From Aphrocallistes beatrix (Eukaryota > Porifera > Hexactinellida > Sceptrulophora > Aphrocallistidae), in NCBI GenBank assembly GCA_963281255.1, contig OY725499.1, forward strand, positions 2,364,096 to 2,428,095: a DNA stretch of 64,000 nt, read 5' to 3'. The notes below the pieces were generated by a model that worked only from the letters and a program-made list of their open reading frames with translations, was not told where the DNA came from and did not search any database. Positions 21,701 through 32,499 of the stretch are shown piece by piece (position 1 is the first letter of the stretch; each line of letters begins with the position of its first letter). A program made the translations under genes and the position numbers.

Positions 21701-23075
21701 ACTGGATGTCATCGTAGTGATAAACATGGAAGAGCAGAGTTGGGGACTTGGATAGAAGACGGAGTACCATGTCAGGGGATTCGATAGGAGACATTGAGGA
21801 TAGAGAGAGAGAGAGAGGTTGTTCAATGGAATAACATTGGGGGAAGAGAGAGGGGTTGTTCAATAGAGGACGTTGGGTGAAATGTTTCAAGTTTAGACGT
21901 GGACTGAGGATGGCTGCATATAGAATTTATTGTGTTTGATGTCACACGAAAGAAAACGAAAATTGACAGTCTTTTCTCTGAAAAATCAGAGGTGTGACCA
22001 TTTCGATGCCGAGTTGGTATACAAATCTTCTGTGATTTTTCGACTTTGTAGAAAACGGTCTGGATGTTTCAATGGTAAAAAGCCCCCAAGACGCCTGTGA
22101 ACCAAAACCTAATAAGGTGAAGAACAAGGCGCATGGCCACCTACGAGTCGTACGGTATGGACGGTACTCTTTCATTATTTGATCGAGTTTATCTACACCT
22201 CCCTGTAAACATTATAATCTAATTTAGTTGTGGTTTCAGTTTGGGAGTGCTAGAAACTTCCTTTGCATGATGGACATTAGAAATTAACAGAACTGCTTTA
22301 GATCTAGTCCATGCATAAGAGACTAATGTAGTAGTATTATTAAAAAAGAAAATAAAGGAATATAAAGGGAAGCCGCCTTTTTGAGATCTAAGCATTTGTG
22401 GGATCTCCCTGCGGTTATGACGGATGGTACCAAAATAAAATAGATTTTTTTCCTTCAATAATTTTTGGCAAAGGGAGAGGGATATCTGTTACCAATTGAT
22501 TTGTCTGGATTTAAGCAACAATCCAATTTCAAATTGGAAATCTCCAAAATATTTTGTAACAAGCCATCATGTAAATATAATGAGAAAAAATATGAGGAAA
22601 CAAACTATGGCTAAATTACGCAATTATAATAAAATAAACATGAAAATAAAAAAGACTTGGTACTGCGAAATATAATTTAGGTAGGATAGATTGACTAGAA
22701 CAATCGTTACTATTAACGTGCTCCGGAGACTCCATCAAAAATAATTTAAAAGGCTTCCTCTCAAGAGAAGATTCAAAATAAAAGAATTAAATAGAAAATG
22801 TAATAAATGATAAATTAAAACAAAATTTAAAGAAATTAAATTGGGAAAGGGTATAATGAATTCGAAAAAACTCGATGGGGTTACTAGGAGGTTTGAGTTA
22901 GAATGTTGCACATTCCTGCGTAATCAAGGAAAATATTCAGCTTGGGCAAAATAAAAACATCTGGTGCCTTTCCTATGATTTTGGCTTAGGTGGTCGAATG
23001 AAATCTGGGGCCGCAGAATCAAACTCGGGGCAAAAGTCCCGGATATCCCCCCTCCCCTGGGATTGCCCCTGTTTA
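21701..23075. other. Gene-free stretch with an old repeat
   Basis: No gene supported. Around 22865-22925 is a repeat (ACTCGATGGGG, then GAATGTTGCACATTCCTGCG) whose inverted relative is at about 28790-28850. Confidence 0.35.
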
Positions 23076-23660
23076 CAGTATATCACAAAATTATTGGCAG
23101 TGAACTTTAACTTCGTGCCATATTATACATAAGCGCGCTTCGCTTGCTTCCGCTGCGCGGCTGGCGGGTACTTTGTGTTCGCCGGAGGCGCCCTTTGGGC
23201 GCCTGGGGTCACATTGATTAATTATAAGGAAATAACATCTCTAAATACGTCTGTCCTACTGTTATAATCGATATCGCACCAAAAATCACCAAATTTATCA
23301 ACTTTTAAAATTTTTGATGAGTAATGATGACGTCATAACAAAGTGATGAGTCATCATTTTTGAGAGGTATGTTAGTATACAGATTCTATTAAAATTTCAG
23401 CCTTCTATCTCCTATAATGGCTGAGTTAAGCTCGAATAACTGTATTGCTTAACCTTTAAAAATGTGACAATGACGTCATAATTCCATGATGAGTCGACAT
23501 TTTCGTCTGAGCTCAGAACTTACTGGAGCCATAGCCAAAACACTCCCACATGCCAAAAATCAGCTTTCTGAGCCCGGCAGTCTCTTCAATCAATTCGTTA
23601 CAGATATATATATATATATACACAAATAACAATCGAGTTTTAATAGTAAGGATATACATA

Positions 23661-24427
23661 CAGGGTGGTCCGCGGGAAACTCCCTGATTTCGTTATATCC
23701 TCATTTGAAAACTAATAAAGCAAAAGTAATTTTCTGAAAATATATAAATAGATAAGGGTTATCGATTTTGTTTTTCATTACCAGTTAAGTTTCTAGTTAT
23801 TCATTATGTGTTCTATCCATCCTCCTTTTTCAAGTTAATATCATTATTCTCGATCTTTTCTGACAGCATCAAAGCATAATCTAGTCTCTGTTGTTTATTT
23901 TGGTGTGTCTGTGTTTGTAATATGTGTATTTTATATGGGAACAACTTCAGTTCATCCCTGATTATTCTTCTGATAGTAGTTTTAGGTATTTTGATCTCTC
24001 TTGAGAGCCGTCCCTGCGATCTTTTCGGTGAGTCCTCCAATTTTTTCCGAATTTTTTAATGTTTTCAGGGGTCCTAACTGTTAGTTCAGGTCCCAACCTC
24101 TTTTTATCACCTACTGAGCCATTTTCCTCAAAGTTCTTGACAATGTTTCGGATGGTTTTGGGATCTGGAGCCGTCTTTGTCCCATATTTCCTCCGATAAG
24201 CACGTTGTGTTGAAATAATGCTTTTATTGTTTTCATAATAGCAGGAAACTAGCGCCACTTTTACCTTCAGTGTCAGCCTTGCCATGACTTCCTGCTAATA
24301 TTTATGCTAGAACAGAACAAATTCAGCTGGCCTTAGCTTCGAAACGAGTGGTGGCCCACTCGAATTAAGTAATCAGGGCAAAAGTTATTACAAAAATAAA
24401 TTAGGGAGCTTCCCGTGGACCACCCTG
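23661..24427 (-). mobile_element. mariner-like element, internally deleted
   Basis: 767 bp between TA duplications. Terminal repeats are CAGGGTGGTCCGCGGGAAAC and its near complement (CTTCCCGTGGACCACCCTG). It encodes only the N-terminal part of a transposase and so is non-autonomous. Confidence 0.85.
23813..24285 (-). pseudogene. mariner-type transposase N-terminal HTH domain, frameshifted
   Basis: From ATG at 24285: MARLTLKVKVALVSCYYENN, then RRKYGTKTAPDPKTIRNIVK. This is the helix-turn-helix (DUF4817-like) domain found at the start of many animal mariner-type transposases. At about 24050 the frame shifts by one base and continues (GRLSREIKIPKTTIRRIIRD, a second HTH) before stopping at 23813. 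The catalytic DDE domain is absent, removed by an internal deletion. The right and left terminal repeats of the element lie at 24427 and 23661. Confidence 0.8.
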
Positions 24428-24937
24428 TATATAGGTGTGATTTATCATAAGGCAGTTAACAATATGTGACTATTATAATTAGCTTTACAGACTATCACAA
24501 TAATAAATGATAATTACATACAACTTAAGACTATCACTCTAGTATATAATATAAGTAGAGTATCGACTCCAAAGAGAATACCAGCAGCGCTGCATACTAA
24601 GTTTAACATAGACTACGACTAGACTACACTACTATATAACATAGGTGTATATATAAATAAATAAATATTAATCGAGTTTTAATAGTAAGGATATGTTTAG
24701 GAAGAATATTATAATTTCAGGATTACTTCATTTCTGAGTTTTCATCCTATATATACACTATCTTGAGTCACACTATCATACCATGCGGTTAAACAGCACC
24801 TTTTCTGGAATGCAAACTCATTTTTTTGTCGAATTTTTTGGAAATCCCAGCAAATATATATCACAGTGTAGCAATGTATTCTTATATACTACTGAATTTA
24901 GTTATGCAAATATTCATGTATGTCAATATCATTTAGA

Positions 24938-25442
24938 CAAGCGCGCTTCGCTTGCTTGCGCTGCGCGGCTGGCGGACACTTTGTGTCCGCCAGAGGCTCC
25001 CTTCGGTCGCCATTGATTAATTATAAGGGAGATAACATCTCTAAATACGTCTGTCCTACTATTATAATCGATATCGCACGAAAAAGCACCGAATTTTTCA
25101 ATTTTTAAAATTTTGATGAGTAATGAAAAATTTTGATGAGTAATTTTTTGATGATAGTTGCATCATATGTTAGATATGTTAGTATACAGATTCTATTAAA
25201 ATTTCAGCCTTCTATCTCCTATAATGGCTGAGTTATGCTCGAATTACTATATTGCTTAACTTTTTAAAAAGTGACAATGACGTCATAATTCCATGATGAA
25301 TCGACATTTTGCTCAGAACTTAGTGGAGCCATAGCAAAAAGACTCCCACATGCCAAAAATCAGCTTTCTGTGCCCGGCAGTTTCTTCAATCAATTCGTTA
25401 CATATATATATATATAGATTAATCGAGTTTTAATAGTAAGGA
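24938..25442 (-). mobile_element. HLE-1, full-length copy in family B left arm
   Basis: The 3' block CAAGCGCGCTTCGCTTGC at 24938, the hairpins, a short (TA)n and the 5' end AATCGAGTTTTAATAGTAAGGA at 25421-25442. The internal body carries a local duplication of TTTTGATGAGTAAT and has lost one TGACGTCA. The uninterrupted target is visible in family B at about 30015 (TTAGTGGTGTAATTT). Confidence 0.8.
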
Positions 25443-25609
25443 TGTGTAATTTCTTTAGTATTTGTTCAAAGGATTCAGCAAGATATAGTAGGCTTTAGAA
25501 AGTCAGAATTAGGTAAATAATTTACTTTACCACAAAATGATCCTAAATCATGCTGGATCCTTTAACAAATACTCCAAAATTACACAACTAAAATATATAA
25601 ACATACTTA

Positions 25610-26364
25610 CCGTATTTCCCTGAATAAGCGCCGGGACTTGAATAAGCGCCGGGGCTTGAATAACGCCGGGGCATTTTAGTTCTCTGAACATCATATCAAA
25701 CCATAAATGTATAATAATAATTTCATCCTTTAAATCACAATCTAAGCTGTTGTAACCAATATTTTTGAAACATTACATTATCCTTTTTTAATAGAACTGT
25801 TGCATGAAAAAATGCCCCCACCATGGATATTCATGTAATATGGGGGGGTAAAATTTCATGGAGTTAGCGTGAAAAATTGCCCCCCCCCGTGAAAAATGCC
25901 CCCACCATGGATATTCTTGAGTTTAACACTAAATATTGCTGATACTATTTACGTATATACGATACATTTATGAAAGTCATTGTTATTACTTCACACGACT
26001 AGTTTGTTGATTTGCAATGCTTTAGTAAACGAATAGAAGCCAAATAGCATTCAAAATGTTTTGTATAAGCATTGGCATACTTTAGAAGTTCCATGGTGGG
26101 GCCATTTTTTCACGGGGGGGCAATTTTTCACGCTAACTCCATGAAATTTTTCCCCCCCCCATATTACATGAATATCCATGGTGGGGACATTTTTTCATGC
26201 AACAGAACTAACATTCTCAGTTGTGGCAAAAATAAAAGTGCCAGTCAATGTAGTAAACAAAAAAAAGAGCGCCGGTTCAAAATAGCGAATGAAAAAAATA
26301 AGCGCCGGGTCTAAAGGGTGCACGAAATAAATAAGCGCCCGGGCGCTTATTCGAAGCAATACGG
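25610..26364. mobile_element. TA-flanked MITE with AATAAGCGCC ends
   Basis: 755 bp. Ends are CCGTATTTCCCTGAATAAGC and GCTTATTCGAAGCAATACGG, flanked by TA. The mirror arm shows the empty site (CATACTTATATATTTG). The repeated AATAAGCGCCGGG motif fills both subterminal regions. A second MITE (25798-26204) is inserted in the middle. Confidence 0.75.
25798..26204. mobile_element. TGTTGCATG foldback MITE (GCCCCCACCATGG family), copy 1
   Basis: 407 bp with ends TGTTGCATGAAAAAATG and CATTTTTTCATGCAACA, flanked by the 4-bp duplication GAAC. The arms carry GCCCCCACCATGGATATTCA and runs of seven to ten G or C. A 156-bp relative with 4-bp duplication GGTC is at 50479-50634. Confidence 0.75.
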
Positions 26365-26394
26365 TATATATTTGAATAACTAATTTCAGTAGTA

Positions 26395-26732
26395 CAGGAA
26401 ACCCTCGATTATCCGAACACTTCGTTAATTGAAGCTGGTTAAGTTTTAAATAAGTTTAAGTGTGTTTAGGTGGACGAAATAATAAAGGTTTGCTTATATA
26501 CCTAGGCAGTTATGTTTAAATTGTATCATAAGCCCAATTTAATTGTAGTTAGTGGAAGTACCATAATAATTATATCCTCGAGAAATATTATGCGACACAG
26601 AAATTGAAATAGTGCGATTGCAATCTACCGACAAGACAAGGAGTACCGAGTTTAAACAAATTTTAATCAAAAAGTTTAAAAAGAGTAAAGCGAGACTAAG
26701 ACTCGACTGTTCGGATAATCGAGGGTTTACTG
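26395..26732. mobile_element. pogo/Tigger-like MITE (TTATCCGAACA ends)
   Basis: 338 bp between TA pairs. Ends are CAGGAAACCCTCGATTATCC and GGATAATCGAGGGTTTACTG, very close to the Tigger-type consensus. No transposase inside. Inserted in the family B right arm at ..CAGTAGTA|TAAGAATAC. Confidence 0.85.
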
Positions 26733-26744
26733 TATATAAGAATA

Positions 26745-27490
26745 CAAGCTACGCGGCTGGCGGTCACTTTGTGTCCGCCGGAGGCTCCCTTCGGTCGCCT
26801 GGGGTCACATTGGTTAATTCATCAAAATTTCAAAAATTGATAAATTTGGTGATTTTTCGTGCGATATAGATTATAACAGTACGTACTATTATAATCTATA
26901 TCGCACGAAAAATCACCAAATTTATCAATTTTTGAAATTTTGATGAGTAATGATGACGTCATAACACAGTGATGAGTCATCATTTTTTTTATGATAGTTG
27001 CATCATATGTGAAATATATTTGTATATAGTTTCTATTAAAATTTCAGCCTCCTATCTCCTATAATAGCTGAGTTATGCTCGAATAACTGTATTGCTTAAC
27101 TTTTAAAAATGTGACAATGACGTCATAATTCCATGATGAGTCGACATTTTCGTCTGAGCTCAGAACTTAGTGGAACCATAGCCAAAAAACTCCCACATGC
27201 CAAAAATCAGCTTTCTGCGCCTGGCAGTTTCTTCAATCAATTCGTTACAGATACAGTCGACTCCGCTTAATAGGGTCACTGTTTAATCGGGTCAGCCGCT
27301 TAATCGGTTCACTTTTGGCAGGACCGGAATAGCTCTCACACATAGAAGCTAATACAAAAATATTTTCGGTTAATAGGGTTCTCCGCTTAATCGGGTCAAA
27401 ATACGCCCTGACCGATGTGACCCTATTAAGCGGAGTCGACTGTATACACACACACACACACACACATTAATCGAGTTTTAATAGCAAGGA
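26745..27490 (-). mobile_element. HLE-1 in family B right arm, carrying a pogo MITE
   Basis: The terminal 3' block has a small deletion (CAAGCTACGCGGCTGGCGG). The body is followed by a microsatellite region in which the pogo MITE 27254-27442 is inserted, then (CA)n and the 5' end at 27467-27490. At 26826-26960 is a perfect local inverted duplication of body sequence centred on GTACGTAC. Confidence 0.75.
27254..27442. mobile_element. pogo/Tigger-like MITE, second copy
   Basis: 189 bp, TA-flanked, nearly identical to 21246-21432, nested within the microsatellite of the HLE-1 copy at 26745-27490. The close identity of the two copies implies recent movement. Confidence 0.85.
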
Positions 27491-27796
27491 TAGATATACT
27501 GTGGTAGACAGCTACTGGGATTTTCAAAAAGATTGCTATAAAGAAAAAGAGCTTGCATTCCAGAAAAGGAGCTGGTTAACTGCGTGGTGTCATAGTATCA
27601 CTCAAAATAGTGTATATATAGGATGAAAACTCAGAAATGAAGTAATCCTGAAATTATAATACTCTTCTTAAACATATGTATAATATTACACAAAGTTAAA
27701 GTTCATTGCCAATAATTTGGGCCATACTGTAAATGCCCATTCCTTCCAATCTTGGTTGGACCAGCAATGACATACTCAATTAGGTTTTAATTGATA

Positions 27797-28722
27797 CAAG
27801 CGCGCTTCGCTTGCTTGCGCTGCGCGGCTTGCGGACACTGTGTAACCGCAGAGTCGCCCTGCGGGCGCCTGGAGTTACGCAATCTAAACTATTTTTGGAA
27901 TTTTTTCCTTTATATATATATTGTAAACAAAGGTCAACGAATAATTTTTCATATGGATCCGAAAATATGATATTCGAAATCTACACCCCTGAAAACCCCA
28001 TGTCAACCGTTGAAAGCAAGTCTCTAGCCTATTTTTGTAATTTGTTTACTTTATGTATCTATTGTAGACAAAGGTAAACAAATAATTTATCATATCGATC
28101 TGAAAATATGATATTCGAAATCTACACCCTGAAAACCCCATGTCAACGTTTGGAAGCTAGTTTCTCGCTTATTTTTGTCATTTGTTTACTTTATGTATCT
28201 ATTGTAAACAAAAGTAAACAATCGATTTATCATATCGATCTGAAAATATGATATTCGAAATCTACAACCCTAAAAACCCCATGTCAACCGTTGGAAGCTA
28301 GTTTCTAGCATAATTTTCAAAATTCGTCAAATCGTGTGAAAATATGTATATAAAGGTGTGAAAATATACAAATAACCTTTTTAACTGCTATACACTATAA
28401 TATATAATTGAGACATTTATATAAGTTATTGCTTTGAAGTATTAATAACAACGACAGCCTATAATATTGTCGTATAATGATTTCTATTGTGAGAGTGAAG
28501 CCGTACATAGTATTGTATAGAAAAGGTATGAAAAATTGTTTTCCATTTTTTTTGCAGAGGTGTGAAAATTTCGCTTAGATTTTCGAACTTAATCCTAGAT
28601 TCATTATTTGACACCTACATGCCAATTTCCGTATCTCTACGACTTGCCAATTCTTCATTCAATTCGGACAAACAAACAAACAAACAAACAAACAAAAAAT
28701 CCTAGCATTTTAATATATAAGA
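27797..28722 (-). mobile_element. HLE-2 Helitron-like element with three 148-bp core repeats
   Basis: The 3' end CAAGCGCGCTTCGCTTGC is shared with HLE-1, but the body differs. It contains three tandem units of about 148 bp (marked by TGATATTCGAAATCTACA and GAAAACCCCATGTCAAC) at about 27893, 28041 and 28189. The 5' end is CCTAGCATTTTAATATATAAGA, preceded by a (GTTT)n microsatellite (written CAAA here) and CCAATTCTTCATTCAATTCG. Flanks are A and T, with no duplication. It is non-coding. Confidence 0.8.
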
Positions 28723-28769
28723 TTCTTACTCAGCATTAAATTTGGTGAAATTTGAGGAGTCACATGACC

Positions 28770-29100
28770 GTATTCGAGCTGAATATTTTACTTGACGACG
28801 CAGGAATGTGCAACATTCCAATCCCAAACCCCATCGAGTGACCCCTTGTTTTGCTTCCCTATATTCCATGAGTTCAAATAAACATAAATCAGCACTCTCA
28901 ATGATCATTTAGTAGGATTTCCTGGATGCGGAATTGTCCGAATTATTCAGGTGCCCTCAAAATGTTTAAGCTTGAATACAAAAATAGCTCAAACATGCCA
29001 AAGTGGCATGGGCTTAATTTTGGTCAAGGGAACCCCCAAGAACTCAAAACCACCAAAAAGTTATATACTTCTCAAATTTACCGGTTGTCCCTCCGTGGTG
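28770..29100 (+). repeat. Dispersed repeat, copy 2
   Basis: 28930-29090 matches 1500-1700 (inverted). 28790-28850 matches the 22865-22925 region (inverted). Probably one old element with several decayed copies. Confidence 0.4.
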
Positions 29101-29630
29101 CTGAACTATTAGTTATTTTCCAAATGACAACCTTAACGTTCTATGCAGTCAGGGAGTCAGAAAATAAATTTGAGGAGGCGTGATCTAGAGTGGTGCTCGA
29201 AATTTTATATGGGGATTTGTATTGGAAAATTGCAATGTCATTGTGGGATGGGAAGGAGTGATATAAACTAACTATCAGAATAGAAGAAAGCCCCATACTA
29301 GACTATTCCACAGGACAAGTTTGACCATGATTGATATAGAATTGACTGAGAAATTATGGCGTAAGTTGTGCTCACATCTCGCTGCTAACTTCACACTCGC
29401 CCAGGGAGCTAGTAAGCAGTGTATAGCAACGAATTTAATATGCAATATTATAGCGGAATAGTATGCAATATAGCAAAGAATTGATATGACAACATTATAG
29501 GGGATTTGTATGCAATATACACCAACCGGACAAAAGCATTTGAACACTTGATTCTTTCCTTCACAAATAATACTAAATTGAATTTTTTCATGAAGGGCAA
29601 TATTTTCTTATTCAAAGAGATACAGTCGAC

Positions 29631-29815
29631 TCTGCTTAATGCCACTTTTACCTGGGGTCTTTTCTATTTATAGTCTGGACCCAAATTTATATGGCTTCAA
29701 CGCCCAAAATGGCTTAAACAGGAAATGACGCAACACATTCCTGGTATAGGTGGGGATTTATTAATTAATTAATTGGGTCAACCGCTTAATCGGGCCACCT
29801 TTGGCAGGATCATTT
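29631..29815. mobile_element. Disrupted pogo MITE
   Basis: Begins CAGTCGACTCTGCTTAAT and resumes GGGTCAACCGCTTAATCGGG after about 130 bp of inserted sequence, part of which is the inverse of the TTAA-MITE at 31102-31219. The right end is lost. Confidence 0.55.
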
Positions 29816-29818
29816 CTG

Positions 29819-30072
29819 AGTTATCATCCTATATATACACTATTTTGAGTGATACTATGATACCATGCGGTTAACCAGCACTTTTTCTGGAATGCAAATT
29901 CATTTTTTTGTAGACAAATTTTTGAAAATCCCAGTAACTGTCTGTCATAGTATATCATTGTATTCTTATATACTACTGAATTTAGTTATGCAAATATATA
30001 AGTATGTCTATATACATTAGTGGTGTAATTTTTGAGTATTTGTTAAAGGATTCAGCAAGATTTAGACTGAAA
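29819..30072 (+). repeat. Family B arm, solo copy
   Basis: Matches 24726-24937 joined directly to 25443-25490 without the HLE-1 insertion. It therefore serves as an empty-site allele for the insertion at 24938-25442. Confidence 0.7.
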
Positions 30073-30235
30073 AAATACAAGTAGTCAGTAGATTTATAAG
30101 AGGAAAATTTTTAATATAATTAATAATTAATTGTACTTTAGTTTAATCCTAGCTAGGAGTCCTAATTATTAGTTAAACTATTACTTTAAACAAGGCAAGT
30201 ATAAAATTTTGAATTTTAAGGGCAAAATTCAAACA

Positions 30236-30296
30236 ATGTGAGCCTAGGCGCCCAAAGGCCGCCTCTGACGGACACAAAGTGTCCGCCAGCTGAAAT
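30236..30296 (+). mobile_element. HLE-1 3' fragment
   Basis: Only the hairpin block remains: GTGAGCCTAGGCGCC and GGACACAAAGTGTCCGCCAG. Confidence 0.55.
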
Positions 30297-31101
30297 GAAC
30301 AAATCAACTGAAAATTAGAAATTCAGTGTTAATGTTCGCATAACTTTCTGATTTGAGCAATTTAACTTAACTATATGACTAAGTTACACTCGTATACTCA
30401 AATTTTCCCAAGGTTTAAAATAGCCTGTTCCTGGTCCAGTTAATGTACATATGTAATCAACATGCGAGTTCTAATTATTCTGATAAATTGTCATATAATC
30501 ACAAATACAATTGCAGATATAGTATACTTAGCTTGTCGATTACGAAGAAGGTCATCGACACTCCTCCAATATATTACTCAGAAAAACTAATTGCAGGTGC
30601 AGTATGCTAATAATAATCTGATACAATCTAAGAAACATGTGACTGAAAGTTGGAAATAGGACATCAGGATTGTTAGTATAAATAAGAAGGTTCAAGTATT
30701 TTCTTCATATTTTTGCTTTGTTATTTCTATAAGTAGGTTTTGTTACTTTTACTTGCTTCTTTCTGATACTGAAAGCATCATTTATCATGTGCGTTTAATA
30801 AATAGTCAATATAGATTTTTATTTTAAAACTTTTGTATCCCTTGTATTAAAGTTGTTAACATATTCTAAATTCCTCGCTGTAATTGTTTCGTTTGATGTC
30901 TTTATGAGGTTTGACTGATATTATACGTACTCTGAACACTGCTCTCAATTACAACAAGTATTAAACCATAGAAATTAATGGAAACTAGCGCGTTTTCGCA
31001 AACTTTATTATTTATGCTCAATATTGACATAATAATTTAATGCATCCTCATTATTGATTTTGTTGATATGATCAGGCAATAACTGCTAGTTAATTAATTA
31101 A
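30297..31101. other. Gene-free stretch
   Basis: AT-rich sequence without any ORF, RNA or repeat I can support. Confidence 0.35.
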
Positions 31102-31219
31102 CCCGCGCTTGGCGAAGTGTTTTGTAGCGTCATTTCCTGTTTAAGCCATTTTGGGCGGGGAAGCCATACAAGTTTGGGGTCTGACTATAAATAGAAAAAA
31201 TCACTTAGCCAAGCGCAGG
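31102..31219. mobile_element. piggyBac-like MITE (TTAA-flanked)
   Basis: 118 bp, flanked by TTAA on both sides. Ends are CCCGCGCTTGGCGAAGTG and CACTTAGCCAAGCGCAGG (inverted, two mismatches). The interior (CATTTTGGGCGGGGAAGCC) recurs inverted near 29665-29745. Confidence 0.75.
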
Positions 31220-31591
31220 TTAAGGACTGGAAACAAACTAAAATTTGGACCAGGGATAAATGAGAATTATATTGAGATAATGCCAATTGGTCTAAAGTCT
31301 ACAACCTTACATGGTACAACCTTAAAAATGTATCAACAATATTATTATATACAGACATTATATCGAAGTACACACTTCCAAATTGTCAAAATATGATAGG
31401 TCATCACATTATTACGCAATATGCATAATGCAAATTGGGCTAGTTAGACATATGCGAATGGGAAGTTGCATGAAAGAAGTATATTGGCTTATCTTAAATA
31501 TTACTGTTTTTATTTTGATTTGCGGTTTTCAAATATTTCCATATATGGTAATATCATTGAGACCTCATAATCGGATGTAGATTGTCGTTCA

Positions 31592-31980
31592 TCCTTACTA
31601 TTAAAACTCGATTAATGTGTATATGTATGTATTTAAGTATATATTTGTATATATGCTCTCTCTCTATATATATATATATATGAATTGATTGAAGAAGCTG
31701 CCAGGCACAGAAAGCTGATTTTTGGCATGCGGGAGTCTTTTGGCTATGGCTCCACTAAGTGACGTCATTGTCACCTTTTTTATAATTATAAATTTCAGTT
31801 TTTCGAACATAACTCAGCCATTTTAAGTGATAGAAGGCTGAAATTTTAATAGAATGTGTATATTAATATACCCATGGGCATAGGCCGAACCCGGGGGGGC
31901 TGGGGGGGGCTCGAGCCCCCCTGGAACCCCGAAATTGTCCTTAGATTTCGAAAGGTTCGGCGCCCCTGAATATACCTCAT
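31592..31980 (+). mobile_element. HLE-1, 5' half, with hAT MITE insertion
   Basis: Starts TCCTTACTATTAAAACTCG at 31592, then the microsatellite region, GAATTGATTGAAG, and the body up to AATATACCTCAT. The body is split by a 96-bp hAT MITE. The 3' half is missing. Another isolated HLE-1 5' end is at 32044-32070. Confidence 0.75.
31873..31968. mobile_element. hAT MITE with 8-bp duplication AATATACC
   Basis: Exact AATATACC repeats at 31865-31872 and 31969-31976. Termini are CATGGGCATAGGCCGAACC and GGTTCGGCGCCCCTG. Small GC-rich interior. Intact HLE-1 copies carry one AATATACC here, confirming the insertion. Confidence 0.85.
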
Positions 31981-32499
31981 TGGGCGGGAACGGAAAAAAT
32001 ATGTTGACTAGATTCACTGCTAAGGCATTTGTTACTACAACCATCCTTATTATTAAAACTCGATTAATGTTTGTGTGAGACGCTCGCAATTGATCAACTA
32101 AGTTGGGAATGTATGTCCTATATACCGTTCTACGACTGCAGATCGGATACCAATATTAATCTAATTGCCTACTCTAATCTAATCTAACTTATCATTTTTT
32201 TTCATGATTATATTTTTCATTCTCATTATAATACTTTCAGTTAATTTATATTACTAAAATGATACTACTAAAATAAATTATAGTAAAAACCATTGTGAAT
32301 AGAGCTGCAAACCCCAGATGACCAATTACAAACCTTAAGAATGGCAGAACTTTCGTCCCTGGAATTTTCGTTCCCTGAAATGCCCCTCTCGCACATATTG
32401 ATTTCTCAATCAAAATGCCTCATTTTCACCTTTTTTTTCAAACATACCCACCCCAAATTATTTTAATCTATATTGAGACAAAAATTCAGGGAAAAAATG

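Larger units (their letters stand above)
23131..24691 (-). mobile_element. HLE-1 composite with two 5' ends
   Basis: A minus-oriented HLE-1 body (23131-23652), complete from the terminal hairpin block to TCCTTACTATTAAAACTCG. It is followed by a mariner-like insertion, unrelated AT-rich filler and a second copy of the same 5' end (about 24669-24691). Comparison with the mirror arm near 27660 places both outer junctions exactly. The host reads ATACAT|ATGTTT when empty, so the whole 1.56 kb behaves as one insertion between A and T. This suggests that a 5' end was bypassed or captured during transposition. Confidence 0.65.
23076..27729. mobile_element. Giant nested foldback element (family B)
   Basis: The outer ends are TA|CAGTATATCAC... 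and ...GGGCCATACTG|TA. The two arms mirror each other. The left arm is 23076-23130 + 24692-24937 + 25443-25490. The right arm is about 25550-25609 + 26365-26394 + 26733-26744 + 27491-27729, with a loop near 25490-25550. Without later insertions it would be roughly 1.2-1.3 kb. Insertions account for the rest: an HLE-1 composite with a mariner-like element, another HLE-1, a TA-flanked MITE holding a further MITE, a pogo MITE, and a third HLE-1 holding another pogo MITE. A partial third copy of one arm is at 29819-30072. Confidence 0.75.
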
